Source of the DNA: Bradyrhizobium sediminis
Lineage (GTDB): Bacteria; Pseudomonadota; Alphaproteobacteria; Rhizobiales; Xanthobacteraceae
NCBI RefSeq assembly: GCF_018736105.1
Contig: NZ_CP076135.1
Location: 248,001 to 312,000 of the forward strand
DNA length: 64,000 nucleotides
Direction of reading: 5' to 3'
Shown: positions 29,240 to 38,478 of the stretch, piece by piece
Layout of the letters: each line of letters opens with the position of its first letter
Numbering within the stretch: position 1 is the stretch's first letter
Made by a program: the position numbers and the translations under genes
Notes under the pieces: generated by a model
Databases searched by the model: none
Told to the model about the DNA's origin: nothing
What the model saw: only the letters and a program-made list of their open reading frames with translations

Positions 29240-30109
29240 ATGAATCAGCAGCAACGCGCTGCCGCGAAAGACACAGGCGAAAACAGGGAGAGTCCGGTGG
29301 CCTATCAGCATATTCTCTATGACGTGAGCGAGAAGATCGCGACCATCACGCTCAATCGCCCCGATCGCATGAATGCGTGGACGCCGATCATGGAGCGCGA
29401 TGTGCGCCACGCCATGGAAACCGCCGCCGCGGACGACAATGTGCGCGTCATCGTGCTGACCGGTGCAGGGCGGGCATTCTGCGCCGGCGCCGACATGGAC
29501 GCGCTGAAGGGGCTCGATCCCGACGACATCAGGCGCGCCCAGAGCCTGCCGCCGTTCGACATGAACCGGCGGCCGGACTGGCAGTCGCGCTACGGATATT
29601 ATCCGTCGATCCCAAAGCCTGTGATCGGCATGCTGAACGGCGCCACCGCCGGCATCGGGCTGGTGCATGCGCTTTATTGCGACCTGCGCTTCGCCGCCGA
29701 CAATACGGTTTTCACGACCGCATTCTCGCGCCGCGGCCTGATCGCCGAGCATGGCATCAGCTGGATGCTGCCGCGCATCGTCGGCCACGCCAACGCGCTG
29801 GATCTCTTGATGTCCGCGCGCCGGGTCTCGAGCGACGAGGCGCTGCGCATCGGCCTCGTGAACCGGCTGTACCCGCCGGACCAGCTGCGCGAGCAGACCT
29901 ATGCCTATGCCCGCGATCTCGCCGATTTCGTTTCGCCGAGCGCGATCGCGGTCATCAAGCGGCAGCTTTACGACATGCCGTTCCAGACCTTGGCCGAAGC
30001 GACCATCGACGCCAACCGCGAGATGGTGGTGGCGCTGCGCGGCAGCGACTTCCGCGAGGGCGTCGCCAGCTTCATGGAGAAGCGGCCGCCAAGGTTTACG
30101 GGGAAGTAA
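29240..30109 (+). CDS. Enoyl-CoA hydratase/isomerase (crotonase) family protein
   Basis: A crotonase-fold enzyme acting on acyl-CoA thioesters. The N-terminal ATITLNRPDRMNAW, the first oxyanion-hole segment AFCAGADMDALKG, the second GATAGIGLVHALYCDLRFAA and the RRGLIAEHGISW segment with a candidate catalytic glutamate are all present. At about 289 residues from ATG 29240 it is normal; a GTG at 29297 (VAYQHILYD) is a possible later start. Hydratase versus isomerase activity cannot be settled. It is linked to the preceding SnoaL-like gene. Confidence 0.92.
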   Translation: MNQQQRAAAKDTGENRESPVAYQHILYDVSEKIATITLNRPDRMNAWTPIMERDVRHAMETAAADDNVRVIVLTGAGRAFCAGADMDALKGLDPDDIRRAQSLPPFDMNRRPDWQSRYGYYPSIPKPVIGMLNGATAGIGLVHALYCDLRFAADNTVFTTAFSRRGLIAEHGISWMLPRIVGHANALDLLMSARRVSSDEALRIGLVNRLYPPDQLREQTYAYARDLADFVSPSAIAVIKRQLYDMPFQTLAEATIDANREMVVALRGSDFREGVASFMEKRPPRFTGK

Positions 30110-30123
30110 GGGGGCACCTTGCA

Positions 30124-30148
30124 GCCCGCCGTCGCCCTGCGGGCTTTT
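30124..30148 (+). terminator. Possible terminator after enoyl-CoA hydratase gene
   Basis: A 6-bp stem (GCCCGC at 30124-30129 with GCGGGC at 30139-30144) with a 9-base loop is followed by four T residues, 15 bases past the stop codon. Confidence 0.5.
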
Positions 30149-30227
30149 GGCGGGGCAACCTTCGCTCACTTCGCTACGATAGACCTTTCGGGCTTGCCTG
30201 GCCGAAGCTCGCGAAGCGAGCGAAGGC

Positions 30228-30303
<76 letters not shown>

Positions 30304-30485
30304 ATCGCGACCGCCTCGAAGGGAATAACGGCGGTCGGCAATCGGCGCCATTTACAATCTGCGCCAAGGCCAAGTCAAGAACAGTGAAATCGCGGTTTTT
30401 CGGGCCTTTTTGCCGGGAACTTCCCTTGTTTGCAGGGGGAGGAACCGGTATCTAGCAGGCAGCAACCCCCGCGAGCCCATCCCCC

Positions 30486-30776
30486 ATGCGTGCCGTTCTC
30501 GACATCATCATCATCATTCTCGATCTTTATGTCTGGCTGCTGATCGCCTCGGCCATTCTGTCCTGGCTGATCGCCTTCAATGTCGTCAACACGCGCAACC
30601 AGTTCGTGTCGGCGGTGGCCGAGTTCCTGTACCGGATCACCGAACCGGTGCTGGCGCCGATCCGCTCCTTCATGCCCAATCTCGGCGGCCTCGATATCTC
30701 GCCGATCATCCTGATCCTGATCATCATGTTCATCCAGCGGGTGATTGCCTACTACATCTATCCGAATGTGATCTGA
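30486..30776 (+). CDS. YggT family membrane protein
   Basis: A 96-residue integral membrane protein with two hydrophobic regions (about residues 3-32 and 74-93). The family signature is VNTRNQFVSAV followed by ITEPVLAPIRSFMPNLGGLDISP. YggT proteins are linked to ion or osmotic tolerance and, in other bacteria, to cell-division or membrane-organisation functions; the molecular activity is not known. It heads the YggT-DUF167-folD unit, a common proteobacterial arrangement for the first two genes. Confidence 0.93.
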   Translation: MRAVLDIIIIILDLYVWLLIASAILSWLIAFNVVNTRNQFVSAVAEFLYRITEPVLAPIRSFMPNLGGLDISPIILILIIMFIQRVIAYYIYPNVI

Positions 30777-30806
30777 TCGCGTGCACGGATAGCGGATGGA
30801 TGCTCG

Positions 30807-31145
30807 ATGGATCCCTGGCGCTATTCAACCGAGGGCATCAGCGTCGCCTTGCGCGTCACGCCGCGCGGCGGCCGCGACGATATCGACGGCCTTGAGACGC
30901 TCGCCAACGGCCGCACCGTGGTCAAGGTGCGCGTCCGCGCCATCGCCGAAGGCGGCGAAGCCAATCGCGCGGTGACGGAGTTGCTGGCCAAGGCGCTCGG
31001 GGTGCCCAAGCGTAATGTGCGGGTGCTGTCGGGCACGACGTCCCGCCTCAAGCAGATTGCCGTCGACGGCGACCCTGCCAGGCTCGGCGAGGCGCTGCGA
31101 ATACTGACCGCGGCGAAGCCGGATAAGATCAGACAGAAGGATTGA
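30807..31145 (+). CDS. DUF167 (YggU-like) protein
   Basis: The small soluble protein shows the DUF167 pattern: [58 protein letters not shown]. The family has an alpha/beta fold of unknown function. It lies 30 bases after the YggT gene and one base before the folD start, so the three genes are probably co-transcribed. Length (112 residues) is typical. Confidence 0.93.
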   Translation: MDPWRYSTEGISVALRVTPRGGRDDIDGLETLANGRTVVKVRVRAIAEGGEANRAVTELLAKALGVPKRNVRVLSGTTSRLKQIAVDGDPARLGEALRILTAAKPDKIRQKD

Positions 31146-31146
31146 A

Positions 31147-32031
31147 ATGACGGCCCGGATCATCGATGGAAAGGTCATTGCATCAGAGCTTCGCGCCCGT
31201 GTCGCCGCCGAGGTGGCCCGCGTGCAGCGCGAGCACCGGCTGACGCCCGGGCTCGCGGTGGTGCTGGTCGGCAGCGACCCCGCCAGCCAGGTCTACGTCC
31301 GCAGCAAGCACAAGCAGACGCAGGAAGCCGGCATGGCCTCCTTCGAGCATGTGCTGCCGGCCGACGTCGCGCAGGCCGATTTGCTGGCGCTGATCGCGAG
31401 GCTCAATCGCGATCCAGCCGTGCACGGTATCCTGGTGCAATTGCCGCTGCCGAAATCGATTGCTACCGAGACCATCATCAACGCCATCGATCCCGCCAAG
31501 GACGTCGACGGGCTGCATCCGAACAATGCCGGCCGGCTCGCGGGCGGCTTTGCGGCGCTGTCGCCCTGCACGCCGCTCGGCTGCATCATTCTCACCAAGA
31601 GCGTGCACGCCTCGCTCGAAGGCATGAACGCCATCGTCATCGGCCGCTCCAATCTGGTCGGCCGCCCGCTGGTGCAGCTGCTGCTCAACGAGAACGCCAC
31701 GGTGACGATTGCGCATTCGCGTTCGCGCGATCTCGCGTCGCTCTGCGCCCGCGCCGATCTGGTCTATGCCGCCGTCGGCAAGCCGGAGATGGTGCGCGGC
31801 GACTGGATCAAGCCGGGCGCCACCGTGATCGATGTCGGCATCAACCGGTTGCCCGCCGCCGACGGCAAGACCCGGCTGGTCGGCGACGTCGCCTTTCAGG
31901 AAGTGTCGGAAGTTGCCGGCGCGATCACGCCGGTGCCCGGCGGCGTCGGTCAGATGACGGTGGCCTGCCTTTTGGTCAACACGCTGCGGGCGGCATGCGC
32001 GATCCACGGATTGCCGAAGCCGGCGGTGTAG
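31147..32031 (+). CDS. folD: Bifunctional methylenetetrahydrofolate dehydrogenase/methenyltetrahydrofolate cyclohydrolase
   Basis: FolD interconverts 5,10-methylene-THF and 10-formyl-THF, supplying one-carbon units for purines (for example to PurH, at the left end of the window). [13 protein letters not shown] carries the catalytic lysine. [34 protein letters not shown] (dinucleotide binding) and [17 protein letters not shown] are all family signatures. At 294 residues it is full length. It ends the YggT-DUF167-folD unit and is followed by a dispersed palindromic repeat. Confidence 0.98.
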   Translation: MTARIIDGKVIASELRARVAAEVARVQREHRLTPGLAVVLVGSDPASQVYVRSKHKQTQEAGMASFEHVLPADVAQADLLALIARLNRDPAVHGILVQLPLPKSIATETIINAIDPAKDVDGLHPNNAGRLAGGFAALSPCTPLGCIILTKSVHASLEGMNAIVIGRSNLVGRPLVQLLLNENATVTIAHSRSRDLASLCARADLVYAAVGKPEMVRGDWIKPGATVIDVGINRLPAADGKTRLVGDVAFQEVSEVAGAITPVPGGVGQMTVACLLVNTLRAACAIHGLPKPAV

Positions 32032-32037
32032 TAACGG

Positions 32038-32165
32038 TCATTCCGGGGGCGCGCACTTGCGCGAACTACGATGTGCAATTGCACATCGGAGAATCTCGAG
32101 ATTCCCCGGTGCGCAATTGCGCACCTGAGGTCTGGTCCTTCGGACCATCCCGGAATGACGGGCTT
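32038..32165. repeat. Dispersed mosaic palindromic repeat between folD and M20 peptidase
   Basis: The 128-base spacer consists almost entirely of nested palindromes: ATGTGCAATTGCACAT (32071-32086), GAATCTCGAGATTC (32091-32104), GTGCGCAATTGCGCAC (32109-32124) and GGTCCTTCGGACC. They are enclosed by outer arms GTCATTCCGGG and CCCGGAATGAC. The last 34 bases (32131-32164) recur at 63406-63439 by eye. It lies between convergent genes and can form strong hairpins on both transcripts. Confidence 0.8.
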
Positions 32166-32170
32166 TGTCG

Positions 32171-33652
32171 TCACCCCGCGGCATTCTCGATCAGCCGCCG
32201 GTAGAACCGGATCATGTCGGCATAGCCTTCGATGCTGAGGCGCTCGTTGGTGCCGTGAAACCGTTTCAGGTCGTCCGAATTGGCGCGCACCGGCGAGAAC
32301 CGGAAAATCTTGTCGGTAATGTCAGCGAAATGGCGCGAATCGGTCGCGGCCACCATCAGGCCGGGGGCCACGACGACGTCGGGAAAAATCTCCCGGATGG
32401 TGCGATTGAGCATCTTGAAGGATGGGCTTTCGGTGCCGGTCACCGGCGGCGGATCGGTATTGCCGGGAAACGGCTCGACGGAGATGCGGTCGTTCCTGAC
32501 GGTCGAGCGGATGTGATCGACCACGCTGCCCTGGGTGTCGCCCGGCAGCAGGCGGAAGTTGACGGTCGCGGCCGCATTGCCGGGCAGCACGTTATCCTTG
32601 TCGCCGGCATTGAAGATGGTCAGTGCGGTGGTGGTGCGGACCATCGCCTCGGTGGGCCCGGTCTTTTCGAATTCGCGCAGCAATAGCGGCTTGAACAGCC
32701 AGAGGTTGGACAGCACGACGCGGTTGAAGCCGCTCATTTCCGGCGCGATGGTGTCGAACATCTCCGCCACCGCGCCGCGAACCTGCATCGGCAGGCGGTG
32801 GTCTTCCAGCCGCGCCAGCGCCGCGCTCATCATGCCGATTGCGGTCTGGCGCGGCGGCATCGAGGAATGGCCGGGGGTCGAATGCGCGGTCAGGACCAGC
32901 GTCGCGTAGCCCTTCTCGGCAACGCCGACCAGGGCGGCCGGCTTGTCGAGGCCCTTCATGATGCCTTCGGTGATCAAGAGGCCCTCGTCGAGCACGAAGT
33001 CGAGTTTGACGCCGCGCGAGGCGAGCGTGGCGGCGATGACCTTGGCGCCCCTGACGCCGGCGACTTCCTCGTCATGGCCGAAGGCGAAATAGACGGTTCG
33101 ATTCGGGCGATAGCCCTCCTTGGCCATTTGTTCGGCGGCTTCCAGCATTGAATAGAGGTTGCCCTTGTCGTCCCACGATCCGCGGCCCCAGATGAAGCCG
33201 TCGGCAATGACGCCTTCATAGGGCGGATGCTGCCAGTCCTTCCCGGTGCCCGGCGCCACCGGCACCACGTCCTGATGCGCGAGCAGCGCGATCGGCTGCG
33301 CCTTGGGATCGGTGCCCTCCCATGTGTAGAGCAGGCTGTGGCCGGCGATGACTTCGCGTCTGGCCGCGGCATGAAAGGCGGGAAAGCTTCTTTCGATATG
33401 CGCCCGCAGGCCGCGCAGCGCCTCGGCATCCTGATCGGGATTGAGAAAATTCGAAATGGTCTGGAAGCGGATCGCCTCGCTGAGCCGCGCCGCCGCGCCC
33501 TGCTGGTCGACTGCCGCTCGCGGTACGGCTGCGACCTGAATCTGCCGTGAACCGTGGGTGACGACATTGAACAGCAGCACGCCGGCGAGAACGATGATCC
33601 CCGCAACGACGAGCAGCAGGAGGTTGCGGATGATTTTCAGCAGCCGGCGCAT
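32171..33652 (-). CDS. M20 family metallopeptidase (carboxypeptidase S-like)
   Basis: A zinc-dependent M20 peptidase of about 493 residues with an N-terminal membrane anchor (IRNLLLLVVAGIIVLAGVLLF). Metal-binding motifs are visible: ALLAHQDVVPV (first His/Asp), FIWGRGSWDDKGN (bridging Asp) and FAFGHDEEVAGVRGA (catalytic Glu and ligand). A dimerisation domain follows around HSTPGHSSMPP. The start at 33652 (MRRLLKII) has GAGGAAGAG upstream. The enzyme probably acts on peptides or N-acyl amino acids at the membrane outer face. Confidence 0.9.
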   Translation of the reverse strand: MRRLLKIIRNLLLLVVAGIIVLAGVLLFNVVTHGSRQIQVAAVPRAAVDQQGAAARLSEAIRFQTISNFLNPDQDAEALRGLRAHIERSFPAFHAAARREVIAGHSLLYTWEGTDPKAQPIALLAHQDVVPVAPGTGKDWQHPPYEGVIADGFIWGRGSWDDKGNLYSMLEAAEQMAKEGYRPNRTVYFAFGHDEEVAGVRGAKVIAATLASRGVKLDFVLDEGLLITEGIMKGLDKPAALVGVAEKGYATLVLTAHSTPGHSSMPPRQTAIGMMSAALARLEDHRLPMQVRGAVAEMFDTIAPEMSGFNRVVLSNLWLFKPLLLREFEKTGPTEAMVRTTTALTIFNAGDKDNVLPGNAAATVNFRLLPGDTQGSVVDHIRSTVRNDRISVEPFPGNTDPPPVTGTESPSFKMLNRTIREIFPDVVVAPGLMVAATDSRHFADITDKIFRFSPVRANSDDLKRFHGTNERLSIEGYADMIRFYRRLIENAAG

Positions 33653-33664
33653 GATATTTCTCTT

Positions 33665-33775
33665 CCTCATGGTGAGGAGGCGCACTTGCGCCGTCTCGAA
33701 CCATGAGGCCAAGGCTCGGGCCTCATTCTTCGAGACGCCCGCAAGTGCGGGCTCCTCAGGATGACGAATATCACG
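33665..33775. repeat. Dispersed palindromic repeat upstream of M20 peptidase gene
   Basis: A large imperfect inverted repeat. Outer arms are CCTCATGGTGAGGAG and its partial complement near GCTCCTCAGGATGA. Middle arms GTCTCGAACCATGAGG and CCTCATTCTTCGAGAC pair around a GC centre, and GCGCACTTGCGC faces GCCCGCAAGTGCGGGC. It sits between ppa and the M20 peptidase gene, which are both on the minus strand, so it may interrupt transcription between them. Confidence 0.75.
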
Positions 33776-33791
33776 CGCGTGGCTTCAACGC

Positions 33792-34325
33792 CTACTTCTT
33801 CGCCTTGGCGCGCGCAATGCCTTCCACGATCAGCTTGTGTGCATCCTCGGCGCCGCCCCAGCGCAGGACTTTCACCCATTTGCCGGGCTCGAGATCCTTG
33901 TAGTGCTCGAAGAAGTGCTGGATCTGCTGCAGCGTGATCTCCGGCAGGTCGCTGTAATTGCGCACCTTGTCGTAGCGCTGGGTCAGCTTCGATGAAGGCA
34001 CGGCGATGATCTTTTCGTCGCCGCCGGCCTCGTCTTCCATCAGCAGCACGCCGACCGGCCGCACGCTCATGACGGCGCCCGGAACGATGGCGCGGGTGTT
34101 CGCGACCAGCACGTCGCAGGGGTCGCCGTCGCCCGACAGCGTGTGCGGGATGAAGCCGTAATTGCCGGGATAGCGCATGGCGGTATAGAGAAACCGGTCG
34201 ACCACCAGGGTGCCGGCCTCCTTGTCCATCTCGTATTTGATCGGCTCGCCGCCGACCGGGACTTCGATGATGACGTTGACGTCATGCGGCGGATTGATCC
34301 CGATCGAAATGGCGTCAATACGCAT
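33792..34325 (-). CDS. ppa: Inorganic pyrophosphatase (family I)
   Basis: Cytoplasmic hexameric family I pyrophosphatase that hydrolyses the pyrophosphate released by biosynthetic reactions. Signatures are [36 protein letters not shown] (with the metal-binding aspartates), [10 protein letters not shown] and [12 protein letters not shown]. At 177 residues it is a standard bacterial length. Single minus-strand gene between the GNAT acetyltransferase and a large palindromic repeat. Confidence 0.98.
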   Translation of the reverse strand: MRIDAISIGINPPHDVNVIIEVPVGGEPIKYEMDKEAGTLVVDRFLYTAMRYPGNYGFIPHTLSGDGDPCDVLVANTRAIVPGAVMSVRPVGVLLMEDEAGGDEKIIAVPSSKLTQRYDKVRNYSDLPEITLQQIQHFFEHYKDLEPGKWVKVLRWGGAEDAHKLIVEGIARAKAKK

Positions 34326-34415
34326 GGATGGCTCCGCGTGGGTTTGAATTCAGCTCATGGATAGGGTGCGACGCCGGCCGAAGCCAGCCTCGATTTGCTC
34401 AAACCCGGTGGAACT

Positions 34416-34925
34416 TTAGTTGGTCCAGGCGAACGCGACCTTGTCGAGCGACTTGGGCCCGAACTTTTCCGAGGAACGCGCGACCATGCGGCCGCCGAGG
34501 GCGCGATAAAACTCGGTCGCGGCATCGTTGTCGGACAGCGCCCAGATCACCATGCTCTTCAGCCCGCTTTGCAGCAGGTCGCGCCGTGCGGCGGTGAACA
34601 GCCGGCGGCCGAAGCCGAGACCCTGGAATTCGGGCCGCAGATAGAGTTCGTAGATCTCGCCTTCGAAGTGCAGGCTGCGGGCGCGGTTGCGGCCGTAATT
34701 GGCGTAGCCGGCGACCTTGTCGCCGAACACCAGCACGCTGACGCGGCTGCCCTTGCGGATCGCGCTGTCCCACCATTGCGGGCCGCGTCGGTTGATCAGC
34801 TTCTCCAGCTCGGCACCGGGAATGATGCCCTGATAGGCCGAGCGCCAGGCTTCGTCATGGGTAGACGCCACCGCGGCTGCGTCCGCAGCTTTGGCCGGCC
34901 GAACCTCGATCAGGGTTGTGCTCAT
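34416..34925 (-). CDS. GNAT family N-acetyltransferase
   Basis: A single GNAT domain of about 169 residues. It contains VRPAKAADAAAVASTHDEAW, AGYANYGRNRARSLHFEGEI, the motif-A acetyl-CoA loop LRPEFQGLGFGRRLF and the C-terminal ALSDNDAATEFYRALGG. The substrate is unknown. The start ATG at 34925 (MSTTLIEV) is preferred; the frame opens at 34937. Confidence 0.9.
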   Translation of the reverse strand: MSTTLIEVRPAKAADAAAVASTHDEAWRSAYQGIIPGAELEKLINRRGPQWWDSAIRKGSRVSVLVFGDKVAGYANYGRNRARSLHFEGEIYELYLRPEFQGLGFGRRLFTAARRDLLQSGLKSMVIWALSDNDAATEFYRALGGRMVARSSEKFGPKSLDKVAFAWTN

Positions 34926-35205
34926 GGAGGCAATCAAAGCAAGTCAGCGCGCCCGCTTCAAGGTCTATCGTTAATTATCGGTTAACCTGTGGATTTTCTG
35001 CATCAGTCCTGCCGGCCGGCTGTACCGAAAAAGGACAGGGAGACGCCTCTGGCGGCATTTTGCCGGCGCCCGGCGGTGCAAAAGCGGTCGGGACCGCTCA
35101 ATCTCCGCCATCCCGCTCGCGGAAAATCCACTCAATGTGATTCGTCGTGGGTATTCTGTTCCGCAAATCCGGGCTCTGTCCCTCGGGCCTGCGTCAGGCA
35201 AATTC

Positions 35206-36105
35206 ATGCAATTGCTCAAAGCTCTGCTGGTCCTGGTTGCGGTTGGCGCGGTCTGTACCCAAGGCGCGGCCGCGCAGGATCGGCTGGGCCCGCAAGGCGC
35301 GGAGGCCGAACCGAACCGCATGCAGCAATGGCGGGTGCCGTCGCCGGCCATGGAATCCGCGGCGCAGGCATTGCTTTTTCGTCCGCCCGGCGACGGGCCG
35401 TTTCCGCTCGCGGTGATCGCACACGCCTCCACGCAGAACGTGCTGCGTCGCGCGCAAATGCCCCCGCCCGAATACCGCGCGCTGGCGGCCTGGCTGGTGG
35501 CGCGCGGCTTTGCCGTGCTGGTGCCGGAACGCCCCGGCCACGGCGCCACCGGCGGGCGCTATCTGGAGGACCAGGGCGGTTGCGACGAAGCCAATTATGC
35601 GCGCGCCGGACGCGCCACCGCGGATGCGATCGCCGCGGCCGCAGGTGTGCTGCGCAAGGCGTCCTTCATCCGGCCGGAGGGCATGGTCATCGTCGGGCAC
35701 TCGGCCGGCGCATGGGGCGCGCTGGCGCTGGCGAGCGAAAACCCCAAAGACGTCTCGGCCATCATCGCTTTTGCGCCCGGCCGCGGCGGGCACGCCAATG
35801 ATCGGCCCAATCAGGTCTGCGCGCCGCATACGCTGATTTCGGCGGCGGCCGAATTCGGCAAGGCGGCGCGGGTGCCGGTGACCTGGCTGGTGGCGGCCAA
35901 CGACACCTACTTCTCGCCCGAGCTGTCGCGGCGGATGGCCGATGCATTCCGCGGCGGCGGCGGCAAGGTTGGGTTTCGCGTGCTGGCGGCGTCGGGCAGC
36001 GAGGGGCACTGGTTGCCGGAGACGGAAGCCGGCGTGAAAATCGCCGGACCGGAGCTGGATCGCGCGCTGAAGGCGCGCATGCCGATCGCGGCGAGGAAGC
36101 GATGA
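35206..36105 (+). CDS. Exported alpha/beta-hydrolase
   Basis: A signal peptide (MQLLKALLVLVAVGAVCTQG, cleaved near AAAQD) precedes an alpha/beta-hydrolase fold. VIAHASTQN and LVPERPGHGATGGRY form the early strands, VIVGHSAGAWGALALA is the nucleophile elbow with serine, WLVAANDTYFSPEL carries the acid residue and SEGHWLPE the histidine. It is likely a periplasmic esterase or dienelactone-hydrolase-like enzyme. The ATG at 35206 gives the signal peptide; the frame is open to 35137. It heads a four-gene plus-strand cluster and overlaps the next gene by four bases. Confidence 0.85.
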   Translation: MQLLKALLVLVAVGAVCTQGAAAQDRLGPQGAEAEPNRMQQWRVPSPAMESAAQALLFRPPGDGPFPLAVIAHASTQNVLRRAQMPPPEYRALAAWLVARGFAVLVPERPGHGATGGRYLEDQGGCDEANYARAGRATADAIAAAAGVLRKASFIRPEGMVIVGHSAGAWGALALASENPKDVSAIIAFAPGRGGHANDRPNQVCAPHTLISAAAEFGKAARVPVTWLVAANDTYFSPELSRRMADAFRGGGGKVGFRVLAASGSEGHWLPETEAGVKIAGPELDRALKARMPIAARKR

Positions 36106-36572
36106 CGCTCTATTTCCTCATCAAATATCTGCACGTGCTCGGTGCGACAGTCATTCTCGGCACCGGGACCGGCATCGCCTTCTTTATGCTGATGGCGCAT
36201 CGCAGCCGCGATCCGGCCTTCATCGCGCGCACGGCGGCGGTGGTGGTGATCGCCGACATGCTTTTCACGCTGACCGCGGTGCTGCTGCAGCCGGTCACCG
36301 GTTGGCTGTTGATGCTGTTGTCGGCAACGGGCCTGTCCGAGCGTTGGCTCGTCACTTCGCTCGGGCTTTACGCCGTCGCCGGGCTGTTCTGGGTTCCCGT
36401 GGTCTTCATGCAGATCGAAATGCGCGATCTGGCGCGAACGGCCAATGCGCGGCGCGAGCCGCTGCCGCAGCGCTACTCCGCGCTGTTTCGCCGCTGGTTC
36501 CTGTTCGGCATTCCCGGCTTCGGTTCTGTCATGATCATCCTCTGGCTGATGATCGCCAAGCCGCAATTCTAG
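36102..36572 (+). CDS. DUF2269 family integral membrane protein
   Basis: A 156-residue protein with four predicted transmembrane helices. It begins LYFLIKYLHVLGATVILGTG with the conserved His and continues with AHRSRDPAFIARTAAVVVIAD, the typical DUF2269 layout. Function unknown. The ATG overlaps the stop of the preceding hydrolase gene (ATGA), implying translational coupling. The SDR-DoxX gene starts 12 bases downstream. Confidence 0.88.
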   Translation: MTLYFLIKYLHVLGATVILGTGTGIAFFMLMAHRSRDPAFIARTAAVVVIADMLFTLTAVLLQPVTGWLLMLLSATGLSERWLVTSLGLYAVAGLFWVPVVFMQIEMRDLARTANARREPLPQRYSALFRRWFLFGIPGFGSVMIILWLMIAKPQF

Positions 36573-36584
36573 GAAGAGTCAGCA

Positions 36585-37913
36585 ATGAGCGAGAGCAAAT
36601 GGCCCAAAATACTCCTGCTCGGCGCCTCCGGCCTGATCGGGCGGTTCGTCACCGACGATCTGCGTGCCCGCGGCTTTGACGTGATCGGGATCGCGCGGCG
36701 ATTTTCGCCGTCGCAGAAGGCTACCGCGCACGATCTGGAAATGCCGGTCATGTCGATGGATCGCGGCGCGCTGGCGCGGCTGATCGGGGAATACGAAATC
36801 GATATCGTCGTCAATTGTCTCGGCGTGCTGCAGGACGGCCCGGGCAGCGATACCCGCGATGTGCACCGCGATTTCGTGGAACGGTTGCTTCGCGCGATCC
36901 GCGATTCCGGCCGGACGATCCGGCTGGTGCAGATCTCGATCCCCGGCGCGGCGGACGAGGATCGCACCGCCTTCAGCGCGACAAAGCGCGAGGCCGAGCG
37001 GCTGATCGCCGTGTTCGGCATACCCTATGCGATCCTGCGGCCGGGGTTTGTGATCGCGCCGGCGGCCTACGGCGGCAGCGCCATGCTGCGCGCGCTGGCG
37101 GCATTTCCGGTTGACCTCCGCGCGGCCGAAGCGGCTGTCCCGTTCCAGCCGGTCGCGGTCGAGGATATCGCGGCCACGATCGCCTGGCTCGCCGACCGCG
37201 ATATCGCGGACGAAACTGCAAACGCCGTGACGTGGGATCTGATGCAGCCGCAGCCGGTCACGCTCGGCGGCGTGATCGATCAATTCCGCCGCGCGTTCGG
37301 TACCGCCGACATGCCGCGCCTCGCGCTGCCCGCCTTCCTGCTCGATCTCGGCGCCAGGGGTGGCAATCTCGCAAGCTGGCTCGGCTGGATGCCGCCGATG
37401 CGCACCACGGCGATTGCCGAGTTGCGCCGTGGCGTGAGGGGGGACCCGCGTCCCTGGATGCTTGCGACCGGCATCGTGCCGAAGACGCTGGCGCAGGCGG
37501 TGGGACAACGCGCCGCCACCATCCAGGACAAATGGTTTTCGCGGCTGTTCCTGATCAAGGCGCTGGTGATTGCGAGCCTCGTCGTGTTCTGGATCGCTTC
37601 GGGCTCTATTGCATTGTTCATTTCCTATGACGCCGCGGCAGGCATCCTGCGCTCGCACGGCTTTCCGCCGGCCCTGGTCGCGCCGGTCACGGTTCTGACC
37701 AGCCTGATGGATATGACCATCGGCGTCCTGATCGCATTCCGGCGGACCTGCGGATTCGGGCTGGTCGCGGGCATCGTGGCATCGCTCGGCTACATGGCGG
37801 GCGCTGCGATCCTGACGCCGGACCTGTGGGTCGAGCCGCTCGGCGCGCTGGTCAAGACCGGGCCGGCGGTCGTGCTGATGGCGGTGGCGCTGCTGACGCT
37901 GGATAACAGGTAG
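36585..37913 (+). CDS. NAD(P)-binding SDR fused to DoxX-like membrane domain
   Basis: The N-terminal 290 residues form an extended SDR/NmrA-like domain (LLLGASGLIGRFVTDDL; VNCLGVLQD; FSATKREAERLIAVF in the place of the active-site helix). The C-terminal 125 residues hold four hydrophobic helices resembling DoxX-like proteins (FLIKALVIASLVVFWIASG; VTVLTSLMDMTIGVLIAFRR). The fusion suggests a membrane-tethered oxidoreductase or a quinone-linked reductase. It follows DUF2269 by 12 bases. The substrate is unknown; this fusion architecture is known in proteobacteria. Confidence 0.85.
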   Translation: MSESKWPKILLLGASGLIGRFVTDDLRARGFDVIGIARRFSPSQKATAHDLEMPVMSMDRGALARLIGEYEIDIVVNCLGVLQDGPGSDTRDVHRDFVERLLRAIRDSGRTIRLVQISIPGAADEDRTAFSATKREAERLIAVFGIPYAILRPGFVIAPAAYGGSAMLRALAAFPVDLRAAEAAVPFQPVAVEDIAATIAWLADRDIADETANAVTWDLMQPQPVTLGGVIDQFRRAFGTADMPRLALPAFLLDLGARGGNLASWLGWMPPMRTTAIAELRRGVRGDPRPWMLATGIVPKTLAQAVGQRAATIQDKWFSRLFLIKALVIASLVVFWIASGSIALFISYDAAAGILRSHGFPPALVAPVTVLTSLMDMTIGVLIAFRRTCGFGLVAGIVASLGYMAGAAILTPDLWVEPLGALVKTGPAVVLMAVALLTLDNR

Positions 37914-37976
37914 CGTTTTCGAGCAAAGCGGGCGCCGGTTCGCGCTCAGGAAAAACGCGCCAAGAGTGAAGAGCAG
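37914..37976. repeat. Dispersed palindromic repeat (same family as 17771-17872, inverted)
   Basis: AGCGTTTTCGAGCAAAGC, CGCCGGTTCGCGCTCA and GAAAAACGCGCCAAG match the reverse complement of the block at about 17819-17871. The copy fills the whole spacer between the SDR-DoxX and DCC genes. Confidence 0.7.
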
Positions 37977-38384
37977 ATGACAGCGTGGCCGGACGACGAC
38001 GTGATCCTCTACGACGGCGTCTGCGTGTTCTGCCCGCGCTGGGTCCGCTTCGTCGCCGCGCATGACGTCGAGCGGCGCTTTCGCTTCACCGCGATCCAGT
38101 CACCCTACGGCACGCGGCTGGCGCAGGCCTTCGGCATCGATCCCGATGACCCCGACACCAACGCCGTGGTCCATGGCGGCGAGGCGTTCTTCAAATCCGA
38201 CGCCGCGCTCACGGTGCTTTCGAATTTGCCGGGATGGGGCTGGGTGCGCGCCCTGCGCGCGGTGCCGAAGCCACTGCGCGACGCGGTCTACAATCTCGTC
38301 GCGCGGAATCGCTACCGGATTTTCGGGAAGTACGAGGCGTGCTTTATTCCGGATGCGGAGTTGAGGGCGAGGGTGATGAAGTAG
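37977..38384 (+). CDS. DCC family thiol-disulfide oxidoreductase-like protein (DUF393)
   Basis: A 135-residue DCC1-like protein. The N-terminal ILYDGVCVFCPRWVRF contains the family D-G-x-C-x-x-C motif (C16, C19), on a thioredoxin-like fold. Members are often encoded beside DoxX or SDR proteins, which fits the upstream SDR-DoxX gene. A redox role is likely but the partner is unknown. It is the last gene before the AT-richer patch. Confidence 0.88.
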   Translation: MTAWPDDDVILYDGVCVFCPRWVRFVAAHDVERRFRFTAIQSPYGTRLAQAFGIDPDDPDTNAVVHGGEAFFKSDAALTVLSNLPGWGWVRALRAVPKPLRDAVYNLVARNRYRIFGKYEACFIPDAELRARVMK

Positions 38385-38478
38385 GGGGTTAGACCGAATC
38401 ATTCTTCCTCTACGACGCTTATCTCAAATCTGGTCACTTAACGTCATCGAGACATCAATCAAACCGGAGCGACAACCG

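Noticed and set aside
30207..30221. GCTCGC-GAA-GCGAGC hairpin next to tRNA-Ala
   Set aside because: There is no T-run on the tRNA strand. It is probably a chance or repeat-derived structure.
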